From Methanothrix sp. (lineage in GTDB: Archaea > Halobacteriota > Methanosarcinia > Methanotrichales > Methanotrichaceae), in contig JAJRAX010000038.1 of NCBI GenBank assembly GCA_028679775.1, forward strand, positions 1 to 5,423: a stretch of 5,423 bases of DNA, read 5' to 3'. Position 1 is the first letter of the stretch; each line of letters begins with the position of its first letter. The position numbers were made by a program, and so were the translations under genes. The notes under the pieces are model-generated. The model made no database searches and was not told the origin of the DNA. It saw only the letters and a list, made by a program, of their open reading frames with translations. Shown one piece after another: positions 1 to 5,146 of this stretch.

Positions 1-17
1 ATCAGGCAAGGGATTAT

Positions 18-1340
18 ATGGGCAAACATAAAGATAGAGTTTGCGGTGCTGATGTCCATAAAGATCTGATTGTTGCCACAATAACCGATAGAGATGGAAG
101 CTATCTTCAAGAATCATTTGGCACATCACCGCCTGAGCTTGAGAGATTTAAAGAATGGATGATGATCAACAAGTGCGAACAAGTTGCCTTTGAAGCCACC
201 GGCGTCTATTGGCTTCCAGTCCATGAAGTTACCAGTCAATCTATTGATACTATCGTTGCAAATCCTTATCAAATAAAGAGCCTTCCAAACGATAAATCAG
301 ATGCCAAAGATGCAGACAGGATTGCCGAATATTGCCTGAACGGTCAAATCAAGAGGTCTCGTGTCTTTAGTCAAGAGTACCGAGATCTCAGGACTTTGAC
401 GCGAGCTAGATCTGGGTACGTCCGGACGAGAACGCAGATAAAGAATCGAATCCACAAGCATCTGTCCTCAAACGGCATCAAACTCAGCTCCTGCATTGAG
501 GATATCTTCGGCAAATCCGGCAGACATATTTTGGATGGATTGGCTCACAAACGAAGGACCAGCGACATAATCAAAGGCATTCCATCTGGACAGATTCGAA
601 AGAAGTCAGATCTCGTAGGAGTTTCGATCAATAATGGTCTTGATGAGACAAGCAGAATGATTGTAAAGGACTTGCTGGAACTTCTTGACATCACCGAATC
701 AAAGATCGAGAAAACGGCAAACATGGTCGCAAACAAGATGCTCACAAAGTCCGAAGATCTGGCAATAGTCATGTCCATTCCAGGCATTGGATTTACTGCG
801 GGAACGACTATTCTCTCTGAGATCGGAGACATTCGCGATTTTAAGACTCCAGAGAGCATGGCCAATTGGGGCGGTCTCATTCCTGGATCGTACGAGTCAG
901 CAGGCAAAAAGAAGTCACTTGGGATCACAAAGCGTGGACCCAAGCAAATCAGAACGGTGCTTGTTGAGGTCGCACACGTTATAGCAAGAACGGGCGATTC
1001 CAGGCTGCACAGATTTTTTCAGAGGCTGAGAGCGCGAAAGAATTACAATGTAGCAATCGTAGCGCTGGCCAGAAAACTGATTTGCCTCATCCATCACCTC
1101 CTAACCAACAGAGAGCTTTATCAAGAGAACGACTGCGAAAAGAAGAAACCAGAGACTTCCGAGTGCGATGTTGGTAGCTCATCCTTGACGGAAGAGAGCT
1201 TGGGGGACAGAGTGGCCGCGATTGTTGATGCGCTTTATAGCCTGAAAGATCGTAGCCGCAAACGCATTCAAAGAAAGAGAACCGCAAAGACGCGCGAGTT
1301 TAAGCGACTGCCAAAATGGTTATCGAATGGAGGTGGATAG
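18..1340 (+). CDS. IS110-family transposase (DEDD recombinase), 440 aa
   Basis: The protein is the recombinase of an IS110-family insertion sequence, which moves circular element DNA into a target chosen by a bridge RNA. The N-terminal RuvC-like DEDD domain (about residues 5-150) shows D12 in GADVHKD, E59 in FEATGVYW, and D95/D98 in KSDAKDADRIAEY. A predicted helical stretch follows, then the Transposase_20 domain (about 250-335) with SIPGIGFTAG at 253-262, NWGGLIPG at 283-290, and S294 in the ESAGKK context, the likely nucleophilic serine of this family. The domain set is complete and has no frameshift. Residues from about 370 on form an unusually long, basic tail. The start ATG at 18 has only a weak AGGGAT upstream; the frame is open to the left edge, so a slightly earlier start is possible. 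One hand-counted stretch (301-360) is 28/60 GC, against 34/60 at 1741-1800 in the next gene, which fits a mobile origin but is a small sample. Confidence 0.95.
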   Translation: MGKHKDRVCGADVHKDLIVATITDRDGSYLQESFGTSPPELERFKEWMMINKCEQVAFEATGVYWLPVHEVTSQSIDTIVANPYQIKSLPNDKSDAKDADRIAEYCLNGQIKRSRVFSQEYRDLRTLTRARSGYVRTRTQIKNRIHKHLSSNGIKLSSCIEDIFGKSGRHILDGLAHKRRTSDIIKGIPSGQIRKKSDLVGVSINNGLDETSRMIVKDLLELLDITESKIEKTANMVANKMLTKSEDLAIVMSIPGIGFTAGTTILSEIGDIRDFKTPESMANWGGLIPGSYESAGKKKSLGITKRGPKQIRTVLVEVAHVIARTGDSRLHRFFQRLRARKNYNVAIVALARKLICLIHHLLTNRELYQENDCEKKKPETSECDVGSSSLTEESLGDRVAAIVDALYSLKDRSRKRIQRKRTAKTREFKRLPKWLSNGGG

Positions 1341-1342
1341 GC

Positions 1343-1363
1343 AACCTTTTTTTGTGTGAGGTT
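1343..1363 (+). terminator. Oligo-T tract with a small inverted repeat after the transposase
   Basis: Seven T residues (1347-1353) begin 6 bases after the transposase stop codon, and archaeal RNA polymerase terminates at such oligo-T runs. AACCT (1343-1347) and AGGTT (1359-1363) can pair as a 5-bp stem enclosing most of the T tract. This likely ends the transposase transcript and shields the downstream gene from read-through. It could equally be structure belonging to the IS right end. Confidence 0.45.
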
Positions 1364-1378
1364 TTACATGAGAAACCC

Positions 1379-1386
1379 TTAAATAT
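1379..1386 (+). promoter_or_regulatory. TATA-like promoter box for the ADH synthase gene
   Basis: TTAAATAT, preceded by an A-rich GAAACCC stretch that could act as a BRE, resembles the archaeal TATA/BRE arrangement. Archaeal transcription normally starts about 25 bases downstream of the TATA centre, here near 1405-1412. That would give a leader of roughly 20-30 bases carrying the ribosome binding site before the TTG at 1434. The spacing is consistent throughout, but the transcription start is inferred. Confidence 0.5.
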
Positions 1387-1389
1387 GAT

Positions 1390-1416
1390 ACATGTTAGCA
1401 TGCTACATGTTAGCAT
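1390..1416. repeat. 12-bp direct repeat with central palindrome, candidate operator
   Basis: ACATGTTAGCAT occurs at 1390-1401 and again, identically, at 1405-1416, a 15-base period. The junction contains the perfect 10-bp palindrome TAGCATGCTA (1396-1405), and each copy begins with the palindrome ACATGT. The block lies between the TATA-like box and the start codon and covers the predicted transcription start, where an archaeal repressor would block polymerase. The repeat is directly visible; its role as a binding site is inferred. It could also belong to the right end of the IS element. Confidence 0.5.
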
Positions 1417-1420
1417 TCAC

Positions 1421-1428
1421 GAGATGAT
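1421..1428 (+). promoter_or_regulatory. Ribosome binding site deciding the TTG start of ADH synthase
   Basis: GAGATGAT matches the archaeal Shine-Dalgarno GAGGTGAT at 7 of 8 bases and ends 5 bases before the TTG at 1434. An in-frame TAA at 1428-1430 rules out any start further upstream, so the TTG is the first possible start in this frame. Confidence 0.65.
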
Positions 1429-1433
1429 AAGAT

Positions 1434-2231
1434 TTGAGTGAGATTGGCAAGAGAGTTCGAATAGAAAGGATCATGGACAGAGAAAGCGGAAACACAGTGA
1501 TCATTCCCCTGGACCACGGCATATCTGTGGGCCCGATCAAGGGACTGGTTGACCTCCCGGAAATGGTGAACAAGGTGGCCAAGGGTGGAGCCAATGCCGT
1601 TTTACAGCAGAAAGGAATGGTGCGACACGGACACCGCGGCTACGGCAGAGATGTTGGTCTGATTGTTCACATGAGCGCCTCGACCTCGCTTGGGCCTGAT
1701 CCCAATAACAAGGTACAGGTCTGCCTTGTGGAGGAGTGCCTGAAGATGGGAGCCGACGCCGTATCGGTTCATATCAACATCGGCTCGGAGACCGAATCGG
1801 ATCAACTGAGCATCCTGGGGTGTGTCAGCGAGCGCTGTGACTTCTGGGGAATGCCTCTCGTGGCCATGATGTACCCACGCGGCAAGGCAATAGCCAATCC
1901 CAACGATGTGGAGGTCGTGGCCCACGCCGCCAGAGCGGGAGCGGAGTTAGGCGCAGACATCATCAAGACCAACTACACCGGAGACGTCGATTCCTTCCGG
2001 CAAGTTGTTAAGGGCTGTCCGGTGCCGGTGGTCATAGCCGGTGGGCCGAAGACTGAGACCGACATGGAGTTTTTGCAGATGATCGAGGGAGCACTGCAGG
2101 CGGGCGCGCGGGGCGTTGCCATCGGCAGGAATGTCTTCCAGCATAAGGATCCCGTGAAGATGACTCAGGCCATTGCAGCCATTGTCAACAAGGGCAAGAC
2201 TGCTGATGAGGCGATCAAGATCCTGGTTTGA
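1434..2231 (+). CDS. 2-amino-3,7-dideoxy-D-threo-hept-6-ulosonate (ADH) synthase, 265 aa
   Basis: This class I aldolase-type TIM barrel makes ADH from 6-deoxy-5-ketofructose 1-phosphate and aspartate semialdehyde, the first step of the archaeal alternative path to 3-dehydroquinate and aromatic amino acids. It is strongly like Methanocaldococcus jannaschii MJ0400. Visible signatures are [10 protein letters not shown] at 4-13, IPLDHG with D27, [13 protein letters not shown] at 64-76, MMYPRGK with Y147, IIKTNYTGD with Schiff-base lysine K178, VIAGGPKT near the phosphate-binding end, and [10 protein letters not shown]27, Y147 and K178 correspond to the MJ0400 active-site residues with a constant offset of 6. 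TTG is chosen as start because of the ribosome binding site, the preceding in-frame stop, and N-terminal alignment; starting at M14 would cut conserved sequence. The main alternative is a DhnA-type fructose-bisphosphate aldolase, less likely given the RHGHRGYG block. It appears monocistronic, since the next gene converges on it. Confidence 0.92.
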   Translation: MSEIGKRVRIERIMDRESGNTVIIPLDHGISVGPIKGLVDLPEMVNKVAKGGANAVLQQKGMVRHGHRGYGRDVGLIVHMSASTSLGPDPNNKVQVCLVEECLKMGADAVSVHINIGSETESDQLSILGCVSERCDFWGMPLVAMMYPRGKAIANPNDVEVVAHAARAGAELGADIIKTNYTGDVDSFRQVVKGCPVPVVIAGGPKTETDMEFLQMIEGALQAGARGVAIGRNVFQHKDPVKMTQAIAAIVNKGKTADEAIKILV

Positions 2232-2245
2232 TGTTTGATTTATCA

Positions 2246-2252
2246 TTTTTTT
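2246..2252 (+). terminator. Oligo-T terminator after ADH synthase
   Basis: Seven T residues start 15 bases after the ADH synthase stop and fit an archaeal intrinsic terminator. The tract overlaps the stop codon of the convergent DUF6398 gene (TTA on this strand at 2251-2253), so the two genes end almost on top of each other. No matching T run is seen for the opposite direction, so the minus-strand transcript may extend antisense into ADH synthase. Confidence 0.5.
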
Positions 2253-2874
2253 AATGCACAATTCGCCCTTTTCCTCCGGGAAGCTCGCCCTCGTTCTCTT
2301 CCGGCTTATTCTCGTATTCGGACTCATTCTCGTCTTCCGGGAGTTGTCGGCTGTTCATCTCTCCCTTATTTCCGGGTACGAAGGGTATCAGACCGCGCTT
2401 TACGAGCTCCTCCTGGATCTCCGGGGGCATCTTGCGGGCATCGACTGCCAGGCCGTTTATCATCACCCACCAGGCGAAGGGATTATGCTCCATCCTGGAA
2501 GGCCGCCACCAATTTGGATCGGCCTGGCCTATTTTCAGAGCATCCCTGATCTGCCGGGCCTTATTGGCAGCGGTCTTCTGGCTTGCTCCAAAAAGGTCCG
2601 CCAGCTCGTCTGCCCTCATGTACGGCGCCTGGGATTTGTCGAAGAGGAAATTGACAGTGCCAAGGCAATAGACTATCGCAGCTGCCCAGACGTCCTTTCT
2701 TCCCCTTTCCAGTGGTGACGGCCTCTTTCTTGCCAGGGCTGCAGCCATGCGGCGGGCAAGCCCCGCATATTCTTCATCCAGATGCTCGCGGCAGACCGCA
2801 TCGGTTAACTGGGTGATCTCATCGTAGATGGGCTGCATCTTTGAGGGCACGGATTCTCCTTTTTGTTTGCTCAT
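2251..2874 (-). CDS. DUF6398-type protein of unknown function, 207 aa
   Basis: No biochemical role is known to me. The N-terminal two thirds match my recollection of the DUF6398 pattern: ITDAVCREHL-like text at 21-32, DEEYAGLARRMAAALARKRPSP at about 33-54, VWAAAIVYCLGTVNFLFDKSQ at about 62-82. Residues 86-113 (ADELADLFGASQKTAANKA and following) look like a helix-turn-helix, so nucleic acid binding is a possibility, not a demonstrated function. A conserved-looking NWWRP/NPFAWWVMIN block spans 121-140. The last 35 residues are low-complexity, very rich in E and N, and probably disordered. I chose ATG at 2874 because GAGGAG (2886 down to 2881) sits 6 bases upstream; an upstream in-frame TTG at 2895 would add seven residues but would put that site inside the gene. 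There are no membrane segments or signal peptide. The gene lies 93 bases after the DUF72 gene on the same strand. Confidence 0.8.
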   Translation of the reverse strand: MSKQKGESVPSKMQPIYDEITQLTDAVCREHLDEEYAGLARRMAAALARKRPSPLERGRKDVWAAAIVYCLGTVNFLFDKSQAPYMRADELADLFGASQKTAANKARQIRDALKIGQADPNWWRPSRMEHNPFAWWVMINGLAVDARKMPPEIQEELVKRGLIPFVPGNKGEMNSRQLPEDENESEYENKPEENEGELPGGKGRIVH

Positions 2875-2880
2875 GGATCT

Positions 2881-2886
2881 CTCCTC
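2881..2886 (-). promoter_or_regulatory. Ribosome binding site selecting the ATG start of the DUF6398 gene
   Basis: On the minus strand, GAGGAG is followed by six bases and then ATG at 2874-2872. This spacing favours that ATG over the in-frame TTG at 2895-2893, whose upstream sequence has no purine-rich site. Confidence 0.6.
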
Positions 2887-2967
2887 GATAGTCAAACTTA
2901 ACGTGTAATGCTCCTATGCAGGGTGGAGCTTAATCCTTTGCAAATATGGCTCTTCGCTATTTTTGAA

Positions 2968-3873
2968 TCAGAACTCCCCCAGAGTAAACTGGTCCTGCAG
3001 ACGGATCTCCTTGGTTTTGTGCTCGATGGCCAGCATGTCCATGAGCTGGAAGGCGTTTCTCACCGCCTTGGCCCTGGCGTGATTGTTGAAGTAGACCCGG
3101 ATCTTATCGGCCTTCAGCTCGGCCCTCTTGATGCGGGGCACCCAGATCTCCAGTTGCTCCTTATTGTAGAGGTAGTCGTATCTGTTCAACCGGTGGTCGT
3201 CCTCTCTCTCCCGATCGCCCTGGAACCAGATGTCATAGTTCCTGCCGTGCAGGCGCAGGTAGGCGTGGTCTGCTGTCTCTTCGTCCTGCTCTGCGCTCGC
3301 GGAAATGCCCGGGCCGTCGATCATGACAGTGGCGACATTCCTCTCTCGAAGAGCCTCAAGAGCAGCCGGGTCTGTTCCAGCACCACTCTCGGCCAGCCAG
3401 CTCCTGTGCCGGAACTCCACTGTGTAATTATATTTCTCGTGCCCGACCTTGTCCAGAAGCTTCTTGAGGTTTTCAAGGGCCGGGCCGCTGTTCTTGAAGT
3501 ATGGGGAGAGCTGCAAGAGGACAGCGCCGAGAAGCCCGGCCTCGGCCAGGGGTTTGACGCAGGTCTTCTCAAAAGAGGCGGCCCAGAAGACGGCCCGATC
3601 GAGGTCGCCATCTACCAGGGCCTTGTGGGTGACCTGCTCCGGCACCTTGACCGAGTACTCAAATCCGCCCTGCAGGGCTGCGGCCTTCTCTATCCAGGAG
3701 GAGACCTGTTTCTCGCCAGCAGGCCGGTAGAAGGTGCTGTTGATCTCCACAGTCTTGAAGAACTGGGCGTAGTAGGAGAACCATTCGCCCTTCTTTTTAG
3801 CGAGGGAGACAGGATAGAAGCGGCCCACCCAATCGTCGTAGGACCAGCCGCTGCAGCCTATGAGGAAGGTCAT
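2968..3873 (-). CDS. DUF72 (YecE-like) family protein, 301 aa
   Basis: This is a full-length DUF72 protein, a widespread TIM-barrel-like family whose activity is not established. Family signatures in order are IGCSGWSYDDW at 5-15, TVEINSTFYR at 41-50, KVPEQVTH at 77-83, LLQLSPYF at 119-126, TVEFRHRSW at 151-159, AYLRLHGRN at 204-212, and VYFNNHARAKAVRNAFQL at 260-277. Conserved E43/N45/Y49, E153/R155/H156/W159 and N263/N264/H265 probably line the barrel pocket. ATG at 3873 is the only reasonable start: upstream codons hold no start before an in-frame TGA. No Shine-Dalgarno is evident, so translation may be leaderless or weakly initiated. It lies 112 bases beyond the ftsY stop and upstream of the DUF6398 gene. 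No oligo-T run on the minus strand separates it from DUF6398, so the two could be co-transcribed. A long open frame on the opposite strand (2908-3888) is an antisense shadow. Confidence 0.92.
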   Translation of the reverse strand: MTFLIGCSGWSYDDWVGRFYPVSLAKKKGEWFSYYAQFFKTVEINSTFYRPAGEKQVSSWIEKAAALQGGFEYSVKVPEQVTHKALVDGDLDRAVFWAASFEKTCVKPLAEAGLLGAVLLQLSPYFKNSGPALENLKKLLDKVGHEKYNYTVEFRHRSWLAESGAGTDPAALEALRERNVATVMIDGPGISASAEQDEETADHAYLRLHGRNYDIWFQGDREREDDHRLNRYDYLYNKEQLEIWVPRIKRAELKADKIRVYFNNHARAKAVRNAFQLMDMLAIEHKTKEIRLQDQFTLGEF

Positions 3874-3973
3874 GGCAAATCTATTTAGTTTGTCTGGCGG
3901 AGGTCATTGCTTCGACTCTGCCTGGCGATTCTATCATGCAACCGTCAATAGATCACTTTGTGTCGTTTGCGCT

Positions 3974-3980
3974 AAAAAAA
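3974..3980 (-). terminator. Oligo-T terminator after ftsY
   Basis: On the minus strand, seven T residues begin 5 bases after the ftsY TAG stop. This fits an archaeal oligo-T terminator closing the prefoldin–ftsY transcript and suggests that the DUF72 gene downstream has its own promoter in the remaining ~100 bases, though I see no convincing TATA box at the right distance there. Confidence 0.55.
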
Positions 3981-3985
3981 GGATT

Positions 3986-5146
3986 CTACCCCTCCGCTTC
4001 TCCCATCAGCCTGTCCACCAGCCATTCCGGCTCGAATTTAACTAAGTCGGGATAATTCTGGCCCACGCCCAAAAAGAGCACGGGCTTTCCTGTGATGTAG
4101 GCTATTGAGATCGCGGAGCCGCCCTTGGCGTCGGCATCCGTCTTGGTGAGAATGGTGCCGCCGATGGCCACCGACTCATTGAAGAGGCGCGCCCTCTCGA
4201 CAGCATCATTGCCGGCTATGGCCTCGTCCACGAAGATGAGCAGATCCGGCTTGGTAACGCGCACGATCTTTCTCATCTGATCCATGAGATTGATGTTTGT
4301 GTGCAGCCTTCCGGCAGTGTCCGCCAGGACCACATCCTTGTTGTGCGCCTTGGCATATTCAACAGCATCAAAGATCACAGCCGCCGGGTCTCCGCCTGTC
4401 TTGTGCTTGACCACCTTCAGGCCCAGCTTTTCGCCGTGCACCTCAAGCTGCTCAATGGCCCCGGCCCGGAATGTGTCGCCTGCCGCCAAAACCACTGAGT
4501 AATTCTGGTTCATCAGGTACTTTGCCACCTTGGCGATGCTTGTGGTCTTTCCTGTGCCGTTCACGCCAACAAAGAGAATCTTGACCGGCTTCTCCTTGCT
4601 CTTGATGTACTCATCGAAGTCCAGATGGTTCTTGGATAGAAGCGTAATGAGCGCGTTTCTCAGAGACTGCTCGGCAATAGCCCCGGTATCGGCTCCAATC
4701 TTCTTCTTCTTTCCGACCAGATCGGCCTTGACCTCCCGGACAATCTCCTCGGCCACCGGCAGTGCCACGTCGCTCTCCATCAGGGCCATCTCCAGGGCCC
4801 ACATGGGCTCATCGAGGTCTTTTTCTTCGAGAATCACTTCCTGCTCGAAGATCAGGCTCTTGGCCTTTTCCAGGAAGGAGAATCGACTCTTCGATTTGTT
4901 GTTGATCTCAGCCTTTTCAGGGACCGGCGAAGGCCTCACTGAAGAGGTCGGCGCTGAGGAAGAAGAGACTGATGAATAAGATGAGGATGACTTGACATCC
5001 GTCTGCTGGGCCGTTGCATCGCTCTCAGACCCGGGCTTTCCATTTATCTTCCCTGTAATCTTCTCGGCCAGGGATACCTTCTCGGCGATTTTTGAGGAGA
5101 GAGCCTCCTTGAATCCGGAGAGCTTCTCCTTGAAGCGATTAAACAA
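3986..5146 (-). CDS. ftsY: Signal recognition particle receptor FtsY, 386 aa
   Basis: FtsY is the membrane-associated GTPase that pairs with SRP54 and hands ribosome–nascent chain complexes to the Sec translocon. Residues 1-35 form a basic amphipathic helix region suited to lipid contact. Residues 40-80 are a serine-rich linker. The N domain spans about 90-180 and the G domain 185-386. GTPase motifs are all present: P-loop GVNGTGKT (194-201), DTFRAGA (224-230), DTAGR (276-280), TKTD (334-337), and GVGQ (360-363) followed by the DL..F closing motif (367-371). The start is TTG at 5146: the codon just upstream is an in-frame TAG, so no earlier start exists, and AGGGAG lies 8 bases upstream. The MFNRFKEKLSGFKE N-terminus suits archaeal FtsY. 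It overlaps the prefoldin alpha gene by 8 bases, implying translational coupling, a pairing known in other archaea. Confidence 0.95.
   Translation of the reverse strand: MFNRFKEKLSGFKEALSSKIAEKVSLAEKITGKINGKPGSESDATAQQTDVKSSSSYSSVSSSSAPTSSVRPSPVPEKAEINNKSKSRFSFLEKAKSLIFEQEVILEEKDLDEPMWALEMALMESDVALPVAEEIVREVKADLVGKKKKIGADTGAIAEQSLRNALITLLSKNHLDFDEYIKSKEKPVKILFVGVNGTGKTTSIAKVAKYLMNQNYSVVLAAGDTFRAGAIEQLEVHGEKLGLKVVKHKTGGDPAAVIFDAVEYAKAHNKDVVLADTAGRLHTNINLMDQMRKIVRVTKPDLLIFVDEAIAGNDAVERARLFNESVAIGGTILTKTDADAKGGSAISIAYITGKPVLFLGVGQNYPDLVKFEPEWLVDRLMGEAEG

Larger units (their letters stand above)
1..1400 (+). mobile_element. IS110-family element, left end outside the window, right end not exactly placed
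   Basis: The intact IS110-type transposase implies an insertion sequence around it. Members of this family usually lack clear terminal inverted repeats and make no target duplication, so the ends cannot be read from one copy. The left boundary is off the window. The right boundary must fall between the transposase stop at 1340 and the next gene at 1434; the end coordinate given is only a midpoint guess. In IS110-group elements the bridge RNA is encoded in the non-coding left end, which would be upstream of base 1. In IS1111-group elements it lies in the right end, but at most 93 bases are available here, too short for a typical bridge RNA. I therefore infer an IS110-group architecture. Confidence 0.6.

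Noticed and set aside
545..943. 132-codon minus-strand open frame inside the transposase
   Set aside because: It has no domain and no ribosome binding site that I can see, and it overlaps conserved transposase sequence completely.
2254..2718. Plus-strand open frame opposite the DUF6398 gene
   Set aside because: It is antisense to a protein with recognisable family pattern, and its start overlaps the terminator region of ADH synthase.
2910..2929. GCTCC...GGAGC inverted repeat upstream of the DUF6398 gene
   Set aside because: It is a 5-bp stem with a 10-base loop, easily expected by chance, with no T tract or promoter alignment to give it a role.
2908..3888. 326-codon open frame on the plus strand opposite the DUF72 gene
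   Set aside because: It lies antisense to a clear DUF72 protein, has no recognisable domain, and its Val/Leu-rich composition is typical of the antisense frame of a GC-rich gene.
3881..3890. TATA-like CTAAATAG on the minus strand just before the DUF72 start
   Set aside because: It is only about 10-15 bases from the ATG, so a start site 25 bases downstream would fall inside the gene, which has no later plausible start codon.
3894..3927. CTGGCG direct repeat in the gap between ftsY and the DUF72 gene
   Set aside because: It is six bases only, 28 bases apart, and not aligned with any promoter element.
4530..4979. 149-codon plus-strand open frame opposite ftsY
   Set aside because: It mirrors the ftsY N domain and linker; its serine- and phenylalanine-rich text is the complement of Lys/Glu codons.
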